The position numbers were made by a program, and so were the translations under genes. Of a DNA stretch of 44,780 nucleotides, positions 18,506 to 25,598 are shown one piece after another (the first letter of the stretch is position 1; every line of letters starts with the position of its first letter). The notes below the pieces were generated by a model. That model made no database searches. It was not told where the DNA came from and was given only the letters and a program-made list of their open reading frames with translations. This stretch comes from Solirubrobacter ginsenosidimutans (GTDB lineage Bacteria > Actinomycetota > Thermoleophilia > Solirubrobacterales > Solirubrobacteraceae). The stretch spans positions 1 to 44,780 of the forward strand of contig NZ_JAPDOD010000065.1 in the NCBI RefSeq assembly GCF_027587205.1, written 5' to 3'.

Positions 18506-19497
18506 GCGGGGTCGCGGTCGTCGACCACCACGCGCACGGGATCCTGCGCGAGCCGCCGGCGACCCTGGACGCGTTCCGCGGGCTGTTCTCGGAGAGCGAG
18601 GACCCGCGCCAGTGGCCGCACGTCGCGACCGCGGTCACCTACCGGCGGGCGATCCGGGCGCTCGCGGCGCAGCTCGGTTGCGAGCCGGCCGAGGACGCCG
18701 TGTACGCCCACCGGCTCGCGACGGATCCGGGGGCGTACGCGAGCGCGCTGCTGCGGGCGACGAACACTGAGGTGCTGCTCGTCGACGACGGGTTCCCGCC
18801 CGCGGCGGAGAGCGTCAACTGGCGCGAGCTGGGGTTGCTGGCGGGCTGTGTGTCGCGGCCGGTGCTGCGGATCGAGCGCGTCGCCGCCGAGGCGGGGATC
18901 GACGGCGTGCGGGACGCGGTCGCTCGCGCCCGGGCGCGCGGGTTCGCGGCGCTGAAGACGATCGCCGCCTACCGCGGCGGGCTCGACCTCGACCTGCTCG
19001 CTGCCGGGGTGCGCGACCCGCTGATCGCGGCGCTGGAGGTCAACGCCGCCACCGGCGACCCGCTGCCGGTGCAGGTCCACACCGGGTTCGGCGACGCCGA
19101 CCTCTCGCTCCCGCTCGCGCGCCCCGGCCTGCTCAAGCCCCTGATCGAGCGCTTCGCGACGACGCCGTTCGTGCTCCTGCACTGCTACCCGTACGTCCGC
19201 GAGGCGGGGTGGTTGGCACACGTCTATCCGAACGTCTTCTTCGACCTCTCGCTGACGATCCCGCACGTGTCGCGGCCGGCCGTCGCGCTGGCGGAAGCGC
19301 TCGAGCTGGCACCGGTGTCGAAGCTGCTCTACGCGTCCGACGCGGCGCGCACACCGGAGCTCTACTTCCTCGCTGCCACCTGGTGGCGTGACGCGCTGGC
19401 GACCGTGCTGCCGGAGCTGCTCGACGACGCGGGTGAGGCGGAGGAGGCGGCGCGGGCGATCCTGCGCGAGAACGCCGTCTCGCTCTACGGCCTCTAA
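18502..19497 (+). CDS. Metal-dependent amidohydrolase (amidohydrolase-2/FluG N-terminal type)
   Basis: About 331 residues of a TIM-barrel amidohydrolase. VVDHHAHGIL at the start supplies the HxH metal pair, LKTIAAYRGG a candidate metal-site lysine region, VQVHTGFGD and LLHCYPY the later histidines, and LYASDA the catalytic aspartate. The start is uncertain: CTG at 18502 overlaps the upstream stop as CTGA, and an in-frame GTG at 18442 lies inside the previous gene. Together with the GS-like neighbour it probably hydrolyses or remodels gamma-glutamyl compounds. The closest known architecture is the FluG fusion with the domains in the opposite order. Confidence 0.82.
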   Translation: MSGVAVVDHHAHGILREPPATLDAFRGLFSESEDPRQWPHVATAVTYRRAIRALAAQLGCEPAEDAVYAHRLATDPGAYASALLRATNTEVLLVDDGFPPAAESVNWRELGLLAGCVSRPVLRIERVAAEAGIDGVRDAVARARARGFAALKTIAAYRGGLDLDLLAAGVRDPLIAALEVNAATGDPLPVQVHTGFGDADLSLPLARPGLLKPLIERFATTPFVLLHCYPYVREAGWLAHVYPNVFFDLSLTIPHVSRPAVALAEALELAPVSKLLYASDAARTPELYFLAATWWRDALATVLPELLDDAGEAEEAARAILRENAVSLYGL

Positions 19498-19552
19498 ACC
19501 TCAGGGGCGGCTCCTGATTGAAGGTGCCCGCGGCCCGCGAGACGCTGGGCGG

Positions 19553-20992
19553 ATGCGAACGATCCTCCCCCTGGCGCCACTGGTGCTTGTCGTTCTCGCT
19601 CTGCACACCTCGGCGGCGCAGGCGGCGAACCCACCCGGAACGGGTGACATCAACGGCGACGGCGTCGCCGACATCCTGATGGGCGACGACGGCGCGACGC
19701 CCGGCCGGCCCGGCGCGGGTGCCGTGCGCGTCGTGTTCGGCGCCAAGGGCGCCAAGCGCTCGCTCCGGCTGGCGCGTGGCTTCCGGATCGTCGGCGCCGC
19801 GGCCCACGACGGGCTCGCCCGCGACGGCGACTACATGCGCGGGATCGCCGGCGACGTCAACGGCGACGGGCTCGACGACGTCATCGTCGGCGGCTCCGCC
19901 TCCCCCCAGGGCCGCAAGCGCGCCGGCGCGGCGTATGTCGTCTTCGGCAAGCGCGACACGCGGGACGTCGACCTCGCCGCTCTCGGTGACGCGGGGCTCG
20001 AGATCCAGGGGCCGAGCGCGGGCGGGGCGTTGAACTCCGTCGCGGGAGTGGGTGACTTCGACGGAGATGGGTCCGATGACGTGGCCGTCGGTGCTTCGGG
20101 GCTCGACGGCCCCGGCACCAAGGGCGCGGGCGCGGCGTTCGTCGTCGCGGGCCGGCGGGCGGGAGGAGTCGTCGACCTCGCGGCCCCGGACGCCGCCTAC
20201 CTCACCGTCTACGGCGCCGCGACCGGCGACCAGCGCGCGTGTGACATCGTCGAGGCCACGTCGGAGGACGAGGACGAGGACGGGCCGCCGCACTGCGACG
20301 ACTTCGCCGGCTGGAGCGTCGCGGGCCCCGGTGACGTCAATGGCGACGGGCGTCCCGATCTGGTGCTCGACGCCGGCCGGCCGTCGGTCGTCTTCGGGGG
20401 CGCGGGCGGGACGCTCTCGCTCGGCGCGCTCGGGACGCGCGGCTACCGCATCCGCAACGTCAGCTACACGTCGCACGAGGTCCGGGCCGCCGGCGACGTC
20501 AATGGCGACGGCCTGGCCGACTTCACCCTCAGCGACGGCGACAACCCGTACGTCTCGACGCTGGCGGAGGTCATCTTCGGCGCGCGCACGGCGGCCGCGC
20601 TCAACTACTCCCGCCCCGGGGCACGCGCACTGCAACTGTTCGGCAACGACATCTTCGGCGTTGCGGGCGCCGGGGACTTCGACGGCGACCACCACGTCGA
20701 TCTCGTCACCGCGGGCTCGGCGGGCAACGCGGGTGTCGCCTACGTCGCGTTCGGCGCGCGGGCGAAGGGACCGATGCGGCTCGGCAAGCCGGGCTGGCGC
20801 GGCGTGCGGATCGTCTCCCGCCACGCGGACGGCGTCGACACCCCGGAGCTGGAGCCGGTCGGCGACGTCAACGGCGACGGCCGCGCCGACGCGCTCTACT
20901 TCGACACCAAGCCGCTGGTTCTCCTCGGCGCTCCGGGCACCGCTCGCTTCGACAGCAAGCGCTTGGGAGCGCGTGTTCTGACACTCCGCTGA
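19553..20992 (+). CDS. Secreted FG-GAP repeat (integrin-alpha-like beta-propeller) protein
   Basis: A 479-residue protein with an N-terminal signal peptide (MRTILPLAPLVLVVLALHTS, probable cleavage after AQA near residue 24). At least seven calcium-binding FG-GAP motifs follow, such as GDINGDGVAD, GDVNGDGLDD, GDFDGDGSDD, GDVNGDGRPD, GDVNGDGLAD, GDFDGDHHVD and GDVNGDGRAD. This predicts one seven-bladed propeller. An acidic insert (EDEDED with two nearby Cys) lies in the middle. Such proteins are exported and bind ligands or calcium; no enzymatic domain is present. It starts 55 bases after the amidohydrolase and seems unrelated in function. Confidence 0.9.
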   Translation: MRTILPLAPLVLVVLALHTSAAQAANPPGTGDINGDGVADILMGDDGATPGRPGAGAVRVVFGAKGAKRSLRLARGFRIVGAAAHDGLARDGDYMRGIAGDVNGDGLDDVIVGGSASPQGRKRAGAAYVVFGKRDTRDVDLAALGDAGLEIQGPSAGGALNSVAGVGDFDGDGSDDVAVGASGLDGPGTKGAGAAFVVAGRRAGGVVDLAAPDAAYLTVYGAATGDQRACDIVEATSEDEDEDGPPHCDDFAGWSVAGPGDVNGDGRPDLVLDAGRPSVVFGGAGGTLSLGALGTRGYRIRNVSYTSHEVRAAGDVNGDGLADFTLSDGDNPYVSTLAEVIFGARTAAALNYSRPGARALQLFGNDIFGVAGAGDFDGDHHVDLVTAGSAGNAGVAYVAFGARAKGPMRLGKPGWRGVRIVSRHADGVDTPELEPVGDVNGDGRADALYFDTKPLVLLGAPGTARFDSKRLGARVLTLR

Positions 20993-21032
20993 AAGTGTTC
21001 AAGTTCCGGCCGGGGGCGGCCGATACGAGCGC

Positions 21033-22052
21033 GTGCTCATCGACCCGAGCCCTGGAGCGCCCGCGTTCGTCGCCGGCCTCGGACCGTCTCGACCGCCCGC
21101 CTTCATCTACTCCGGCATGGGCGCGCAATGGTGGGGGATGGGCGCGGAGCTGTATGCCTCCGAGCCCACCTTCCGCGCCGCGATCGACCACTGCGACGCG
21201 CTTTGGCCCGGCGCCTCGCTGACCCGGTTCTTCACCGGTGGGCTGGACGCTACGCCGATGCCGCATCCCGCCGACGCCCAGCCGGCGGGGCTCGCGCTCC
21301 AGGTCGCGCTGACCGAGCTCTGGCGCTCGCGCGGCGTGGAGCCGGCCGCGATCGTCGGCCACTCCTTCGGGGAGATCGCCGCGGCCTGGGCCGCGGGTGC
21401 GATCTCACTCGAGCAGGCGCTCTCGATCGCCTATCACCGCTCGCGGCTGGAGGAGCGGGTCGCCGGTCGCGGCGCGATGCTCGCGGTCGCGATGAGCGAG
21501 GCGGCGGCGCGCGAAGTGTTGCCGGGCGGGGTGACGCTCGCGGCGGTCAACGGGGCGAACGCCGTCACGCTCGCGGGCACGCCCGCCGCGCTGGACGCCC
21601 TGGCGGCGCAGTTGGAGGTCCCGGCGAAGCGTTTGGACGTCTCCGTCGCCTACCACAGCGCGGAGATCGATCACCTGTGGCTGGACTTCCACGCCGCCGT
21701 CGGCCACGTCGGCGCCGTGACGCCGCGGATCCCGCTCTACTCGACCGTCGCGGGCGCCGATGTCACGCGCGCCGGCTACTGGTGGCGCAACCTGCGCGAG
21801 ACGACCCGCTTCGACGCGGCGCTGCGGCGCATGGCGCAGGACGGCTTCACCGTCTTCGCGGAGATCGGGCCGCATCCGCAGCTGAGCGCGCTTGTCCTCG
21901 AGGCCGTCCCCGGCTCGGTTGCGGTGTCGAGCATGCGCCGCGGCCGCGGGCAGGGCGAGACCTTCACCCGGGCGCTCGAGCGGGTCCTGGCGCACGCGCC
22001 GAGCGCGGCCGGCCTCCACCGCGCGAGCTACGCAGCGGTCTTGCCTAGTTGA
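21033..22052 (+). CDS. Discrete acyltransferase (malonyl-CoA:ACP transacylase / PKS AT-type)
   Basis: A 339-residue free-standing AT domain. YSGMGAQWWGMG is the N-terminal Q-motif, GHSFGE carries nucleophile Ser111, and His208 in VAYHSA completes the Ser-His dyad. IYHRSR-like RSRLEERVAGRGAM is the arginine helix region, and FAEIGPHPQL near the end is the typical AT tail. The sequence is closer to polyketide synthase AT domains than to housekeeping FabD. Start GTG at 21033. No ketosynthase or carrier protein is nearby, so it may act in trans with a distant synthase. The stop overlaps the convergent PAAR gene by 8 bases. Confidence 0.87.
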   Translation: MLIDPSPGAPAFVAGLGPSRPPAFIYSGMGAQWWGMGAELYASEPTFRAAIDHCDALWPGASLTRFFTGGLDATPMPHPADAQPAGLALQVALTELWRSRGVEPAAIVGHSFGEIAAAWAAGAISLEQALSIAYHRSRLEERVAGRGAMLAVAMSEAAAREVLPGGVTLAAVNGANAVTLAGTPAALDALAAQLEVPAKRLDVSVAYHSAEIDHLWLDFHAAVGHVGAVTPRIPLYSTVAGADVTRAGYWWRNLRETTRFDAALRRMAQDGFTVFAEIGPHPQLSALVLEAVPGSVAVSSMRRGRGQGETFTRALERVLAHAPSAAGLHRASYAAVLPS

Positions 22053-22332
22053 TCATCACCATCGGATTGCCGAGCACGATCACGCCGCCGTGGGCGGTCT
22101 GGTCGCCCATGCGCGCGGCCGGCCGGCCACCGATCATGACCTTCATCGAGCCCTTGACGATCGAGTCGGGCGGGCCGACGCACGTGCACATGCTGCCGAC
22201 CGTGGCCGCGGGCAGGCCGCCGATCAGGACCGTCGGCACCCCTGGCGGCAGGATCGGCCCGCCGACGTGGGGGACGGGCCCGTTGAACATCGGGCAGGTG
22301 TGCATGTCACTGACGCGAGCGGCTGGCGGCAT
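22045..22332 (-). CDS. PAAR-domain spike tip protein
   Basis: A 95-residue single-domain PAAR protein, the full length of this family: MPPAARVSDMHTCP, PHVGGPILPPGVPTVLIGG, AATVGSMCTCVGPPDSIVKGS, and GGRPAARMGDQTAHGG. His in DMHT, His in PHVGG, Cys in CTC and His in TAHGG are candidates for the zinc site at the spike apex. PAAR proteins cap the VgrG-like spike of contractile injection machines. No other injection component is in the window, so it is an orphan or acts with a distant locus. There is no fused toxin domain. Confidence 0.9.
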   Translation of the reverse strand: MPPAARVSDMHTCPMFNGPVPHVGGPILPPGVPTVLIGGLPAATVGSMCTCVGPPDSIVKGSMKVMIGGRPAARMGDQTAHGGVIVLGNPMVMIN

Positions 22333-22397
22333 CTAAGGAGTCCTGACGTCGGGCACGGGGCCGATCTTCCCGCATCTCAGGTGCGAGGATCAAGTGC

Positions 22398-23285
22398 ATG
22401 TCGCTCTTCGAAGGGTTCGCGGTCGAGGACATCGAGACCCCGCGCGGTGTCGTGCGGGCACGCATCGGGGGCTCCGGGCCGCCTGTGCTGCTGTTGCACG
22501 GATTTCCGGAGACGCACCTGATGTGGCACGCGGTGGCGCCGGATCTGGCCGAGCGATTCACGGTGATCGCCGCGGATCTGCCCGGCTACGGCGACTCCTT
22601 CCGCCCACCGGTCACCGAAGATCACGCGGGGCACTCCAAGCGGGCGCTGGCGGCGGATCTGGTTGCGGCGATGGCGGCCCTTGGCCATGACGCGTTCGCC
22701 CTCGCCGGCCACGATCGCGGCGGGCGCGTCGCCTACCGGATGGCGCTCGACCATCCGGCCGTCGTGACGCGCCTGATGGTGATCGACATCGTCCCCACCG
22801 CCGAGGTGTGGGCGCGCGCGGACGCGACGATGGCGCTCGGCTACTGGCACTGGGCCTTCCTCGCGCAGCCGGCTCCGCTCCCCGAGCGGCTGATCGGCGC
22901 CGACCCCGACGCGTTCTGGCTCTCGGCCGAGCGGATCGGCCTCAAGCCGGGCGACCCGCGCTATCCGGACGAGGTCGTCGCGGCGTATCGCGCCCAGCTC
23001 GGGGACCCGGCCTTCATCACCGCGATGTGCGAGGACTACCGCGCCGCGGCCACTGTGGATCGTGCGCACGACGAGGCCGATCGCGGCCGCCGCACGATCG
23101 CCTGCCCGGTCCGCTCGCTGTGGGGTGGCGCGGGTGCGCTCCCGCGGTTCTACGCGGACCCGCTCGAGCTGTGGCGCGCCCTTGCGCCCGATGTCACCGG
23201 CCGCGCCGTCGAGGGTGCATCGCACTTCGTCGTCGAGGACGCGCCCGCCGAAGTCATCGCCGAAATCTCGGACGCGTTCGCGTGA
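22398..23285 (+). CDS. Alpha/beta hydrolase, fluoroacetate (haloacetate) dehalogenase type
   Basis: A 295-residue alpha/beta hydrolase closely resembling fluoroacetate dehalogenase. All characteristic residues are present with a constant offset of about 4 from the Rhodopseudomonas enzyme: nucleophile Asp106 with Arg107 and Arg110 in GHDRGGR, acid Asp130 in VIDI, halide-binding His151 and Trp152 in YWHWAFL, Tyr214 in CEDYR and base His276 in SHFVVED. HGFPETHLMW forms the oxyanion loop. It would hydrolyse haloacetate to glycolate and halide in the cytoplasm. ATG 22398 begins the conserved N-terminus. No transporter or glycolate gene is adjacent. Confidence 0.87.
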   Translation: MSLFEGFAVEDIETPRGVVRARIGGSGPPVLLLHGFPETHLMWHAVAPDLAERFTVIAADLPGYGDSFRPPVTEDHAGHSKRALAADLVAAMAALGHDAFALAGHDRGGRVAYRMALDHPAVVTRLMVIDIVPTAEVWARADATMALGYWHWAFLAQPAPLPERLIGADPDAFWLSAERIGLKPGDPRYPDEVVAAYRAQLGDPAFITAMCEDYRAAATVDRAHDEADRGRRTIACPVRSLWGGAGALPRFYADPLELWRALAPDVTGRAVEGASHFVVEDAPAEVIAEISDAFA

Positions 23286-23423
23286 TCGGGAAGAGAATGT
23301 TCTGTGCCCATTTCCCCGGTCGACGCGCACAATGCAGGCACACTCACACCGCTTTCCCGCTTTTGACGGCTCGACAGCGTCCGCCGGTGTCGGCGTGCGC
23401 GTGCACGGAATCGGCGTGGCGCG

Positions 23424-24257
23424 GTGACCCACGTCGAGCCGCTCCCGGTCGCGCGCAGGCAGAGTCAGAACCGTGACCGGGAACAGGCGCTGTTCCGGCG
23501 CTTTCAGAGCGGACGCGACCCGGCTCTGCGTGACCAGCTGGTCACCCGCTACCTGCCGATGGCGCGGCGGATCGCGAAGGTCTATGCGCGGCGCCAGGCG
23601 CGGGTCTCCTTCGAGGACCTGGAGCAGGTCGCCTCGATCGGGCTGATCAAGTCCGTCGACCGGTTCGACCCGGCCTCCGGCGCGGCCTTCGTCGCCTTCG
23701 CCGAGCCGACGATCCGCGGCGAGATCTTCCGGCACTTCCGCGAGTTCACGTGGACGGTCCGGCCGCCGCGCGAGCTGCAGGAGCGCGCGCTGCAGATCGA
23801 GCGGGTGAGCTCGGCGATCATCGCCGAGCTCGGCCGCGCGCCGTCACCCGCCGAGCTCTCGCGCTACCTCGGCCTCAGCGTCGAGCAGGTCATGGACGGG
23901 CTCGCGGCCTGCCGGGCGCGCGACGGCGCGTCGTTTGACCGCGCCAACGAGCTCGAGACCGACGAGGGCTTCTCGCTGCGTGATGTCGTCGGCAGCGAGG
24001 ACGTCGGCTACGCCCACGCGGAGGACTCGGCGACGGTCCTGCACCTGATGCGGGTGCTGACCGCCCGCGAGAAGCGCGTGCTGCTCCTGCGCTTCGGCGC
24101 GGACCTCACCCAGGCCGAGGTGGGGGAGATCATCGGCTGCACGCAGATGCACGTCTCGCGCATCCAGCGCGACGCGCTGGCGAAGCTGAGCATCGTCGCC
24201 GGCGCCGGCCCGCTCCTCGAACCCGCAACCGGAGCTCGCCCGAGACGGGGAAGGTAG
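23424..24257 (+). CDS. Sigma-70 family factor, SigB/SigF type (second copy)
   Basis: A 277-residue sigma factor of the same group as the one at 15564. Region 2 reads LVTRYLPMARRIAKVY and EDLEQVASIGLIKSVDRFDP; region 3 EIFRHFREFTWTVRPPRELQ; region 4 ADLTQAEVGEIIGCTQMHVSRIQ. It starts at GTG 23424. The STAS antagonist gene begins 17 bases after its stop, a partner-switching arrangement, though no RsbW-type kinase is nearby. No sigma-B promoter was spotted just upstream. The last 20 residues after region 4 are Pro/Arg-rich and probably disordered. Confidence 0.92.
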   Translation: MTHVEPLPVARRQSQNRDREQALFRRFQSGRDPALRDQLVTRYLPMARRIAKVYARRQARVSFEDLEQVASIGLIKSVDRFDPASGAAFVAFAEPTIRGEIFRHFREFTWTVRPPRELQERALQIERVSSAIIAELGRAPSPAELSRYLGLSVEQVMDGLAACRARDGASFDRANELETDEGFSLRDVVGSEDVGYAHAEDSATVLHLMRVLTAREKRVLLLRFGADLTQAEVGEIIGCTQMHVSRIQRDALAKLSIVAGAGPLLEPATGARPRRGR

Positions 24258-24274
24258 AGTCGCGACCGTCGCTG

Positions 24275-24643
24275 ATGGCCCCAAGCGATGTGCACATCCT
24301 GAGCACCGAGATCGTCGAGGCTCCCGTCCCGATCGTCCGGGTGCGCGGTGAGCTCGACATCTCCACCGTGGCGCAGCTCGCCCGCGCGCTCAACACGGCC
24401 GCGACGGGCGCCGTGCGCAGGCCGCCGCGGCTGGTCGTGGACCTGACGGCATTGGACTTCTGCGACTCCTCCGGGCTGCGCGGGCTGATCGGCGCCGTCA
24501 AGGAGGTGCACGTGCTCGGCGGCCGCGTCGTGCTCGCCGTCGAGCCCGAGGGCGCACTCGACCGCCTGCTCGAGCTCTCGGGCCTGCGCGAGTTCCTGCG
24601 CGTGAGCGACTCCGTCGAGATCGCGGTCGCGCGCCTGAGCTGA
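24275..24643 (+). CDS. STAS-domain anti-sigma factor antagonist
   Basis: A 122-residue STAS protein of the SpoIIAA/RsbV type. VRVRGELDISTVAQL, VVDLTALDFCDSSGLRGLI with the candidate phosphoserine in DSSG, and VLAVEPEGALDRLLELSG follow the family pattern. The unphosphorylated form would bind an anti-sigma kinase and free the upstream sigma factor. The kinase gene must lie elsewhere. The start ATG 24275 leaves about ten residues before the domain; GTG 24290 is a possible alternative. The stop at 24643 is directly abutted by a hairpin repeat. Confidence 0.9.
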   Translation: MAPSDVHILSTEIVEAPVPIVRVRGELDISTVAQLARALNTAATGAVRRPPRLVVDLTALDFCDSSGLRGLIGAVKEVHVLGGRVVLAVEPEGALDRLLELSGLREFLRVSDSVEIAVARLS

Positions 24644-24693
24644 GGGGTGCCCGGGCGAAGTATCGCCTGGCGAGAGTTACCCGGGGCACCCCC
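24644..24693. repeat. Nested hairpin repeat, copy 1
   Basis: Begins at the base after the STAS stop codon. Outer arms GGGGTGCCC and GGGCACCCC (9 bp) enclose an inner perfect stem-loop GGCGA-AGTA-TCGCC and a conserved TGGCGAGAGTTA segment. A second copy at 24933-24983 has the same arms and inner stem with a different loop. It may terminate the sigma-STAS transcript or be a dispersed structured repeat. No poly-T tract follows. Confidence 0.75.
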
Positions 24694-24698
24694 CGGAC

Positions 24699-24722
24699 GC
24701 CGACCCTGAAATCAGCGCGGGC
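24699..24722 (+). repeat. 24-bp repeat, copy 1
   Basis: A 24-base string with core CTGAAATCAGCGCG and an upstream GCCGACC that recurs exactly at 25542-25565. The core alone recurs at 24912-24925. CTGAAATCAG is itself palindromic and reads TGA on both strands. Confidence 0.75.
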
Positions 24723-24915
24723 ACCGGTCGACCACGGGTTCGGGCAGGTCACCCGCCACATGGCCGACGTCTTCGCCGCGACGGTGACCGACCCGCTCGA
24801 GCAACTGCCGGCGCCAGCGCAGCATTTCGATCCCACGTCACCGCTCGACCCGACTGAGGTCGAAGCGCGCGCGAACCTCGTCGTCGACGTGATCATCTCC
24901 GCCTTGCGGGTCTGA
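24721..24915 (+). pseudogene. C-terminal coding remnant, possibly TetR-like
   Basis: A frame with coding character runs to TGA 24915, with an internal ATG at 24760. It includes GQVTRHMADVFAATV and EARANLVVDVIISALRV, a helical tail resembling the last helices of TetR-family ligand domains. No N-terminal DNA-binding part exists upstream: the frame enters directly from the repeat DNA. The remnant is sandwiched between two copies of the CTGAAATCAGCGCG repeat, and its stop codon lies inside the second copy. The family guess is weak; a short real ORF of 51 residues from the ATG cannot be excluded. Confidence 0.4.
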
Positions 24916-24925
24916 AATCAGCGCG
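24912..24925 (+). repeat. CTGAAATCAGCGCG repeat, copy 2 (core)
   Basis: Fourteen bases identical to the core of the 24-bp repeats at 24699 and 25542, in the same orientation. It supplies the TGA stop of the coding remnant before it. Confidence 0.7.
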
Positions 24926-24932
24926 CGCCGTG

Positions 24933-24983
24933 GGGGGTGCCCCGGCGAAATATCGCCTGGCGAGAGTTATCGCGGGCACCCCC
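24933..24983. repeat. Nested hairpin repeat, copy 2
   Basis: Same architecture as 24644-24693: arms GGGGTGCCC/GGGCACCCC, inner stem-loop GGCGA-AATA-TCGCC and the shared TGGCGAGAGTTA. Differences fall in the inner loop and in the bases flanking the outer arms, while both stems are preserved, suggesting the structure matters. Confidence 0.75.
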
Positions 24984-24999
24984 AGGGTTGCACCGGCCT

Positions 25000-25326
25000 C
25001 TAGAGGACGAACGTCAACAGCGCCGGGTGGGGGAGGGGGAGTGGCGAGCCACCCGTCCCGGGCTGCCATGAGTCCGCTCGCGGCTCGGCTCTGTTGGACC
25101 CGAATTGCCGAGCCGGGATACCGACAGCTACGGGCTACGGAGACAGAAAGGGCGTTCTCACGCGCGCCGATCACCCCGCCCACGGCAACGTGACACGTGG
25201 GATGGTGAGCGAGCGTCGACTTTCGTGAGCAGAGCGCGAGAAACTCGACGCTCGCGTCGCGAGCGCGAACCTGATCGAGCACACGTTCAGCTGTCGGGAA
25301 CCCGGCGCAGTGACGTTCGTCCCTAG
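25000..25326. repeat. Terminal-inverted-repeat element, copy B
   Basis: Bounded by CTAG on both sides (25000-25003 and 25323-25326). The left end CTAGAGGACGAACGTCA and the inverted right end CTAGGGACGAACGTCA are imperfect inverted repeats that continue through GCGCCGGGT. The left half carries the family's G-run block (about 25027-25044) and the ggataccgacag segment also seen in copy C. The right CTAG contains the TAG stop codon of the small minus-strand gene ending at 25323. No open reading frame resembling a transposase is present, so it looks like a non-autonomous MITE-type element. Confidence 0.8.
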
Positions 25327-25499
25327 AAGGGTTTGTGTGTCCGTTGGCCCGTCGGGAGGCCGGTGGCGGCGTCGCGAACGGCGGCGAGCCCGGTCGGCCT
25401 CGGCTGCGGCTTGGCCGTGGCGATGCCGACCGCCGCGACAGCGAGCATGAAGGCGGCAACGAGCAGCGGGAGGGCGCGCCTGGGGTGAGTTCTCGACAT
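25323..25499 (-). CDS. Small secreted or membrane-anchored peptide (58 aa)
   Basis: Starts at ATG 25499 with a basic N-terminus (MSRTHPRR) followed by a hydrophobic stretch ALPLLVAAFMLAVAAVGIATA, a signal peptide or single membrane anchor. A polar tail of about 35 residues rich in Pro and Thr follows (RPTGLAAVRDAATGLPTGQR). The family is unknown. The TAG stop lies inside the CTAG end of repeat element B, so the C-terminus may have been set by the insertion. The ribosome binding site is weak (ggtcggtggc). Composition and position support a real gene, moderately. Confidence 0.55.
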   Translation of the reverse strand: MSRTHPRRALPLLVAAFMLAVAAVGIATAKPQPRPTGLAAVRDAATGLPTGQRTHKPF

Positions 25500-25541
25500 G
25501 CCACCGACCCTAGGTTCGGGCGCATGGGGTGACAATCGGGA

Positions 25542-25565
25542 GCCGACCCTGAAATCAGCGCGGGC
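25542..25565 (+). repeat. 24-bp repeat, copy 3
   Basis: Exact second occurrence of the 24-base string at 24699-24722. Here it overlaps the outer end of the hairpin that follows the 25-residue peptide gene on the minus strand. Confidence 0.75.
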
Positions 25566-25591
25566 CCCCGGCGCGTGTGCGCCGAGGGCCC
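25562..25591 (-). terminator. Hairpin terminator after the 25-aa peptide gene
   Basis: Arms at 25562-25574 and 25579-25591 pair over 12 of 13 positions around a GTGT loop, giving a very stable GC stem. It begins 7 bases downstream of the peptide's TAA on the minus strand. A weak T-containing run (TGATTTCAG) follows in that direction. Confidence 0.65.
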
Positions 25592-25598
25592 GAGTCGC

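Noticed and set aside
22049..22336. A 95-codon plus-strand frame fully antisense to the PAAR gene, with plausible-looking protein sequence
   Set aside because: The minus-strand frame carries all PAAR motifs. The plus frame looks protein-like only because it mirrors the Gly/Pro/Ile-rich repeats.
24644..25326. CRISPR array in the repeat-rich region
   Set aside because: The repeats differ in type, number only two or three, lack regular spacing and have no cas genes nearby.
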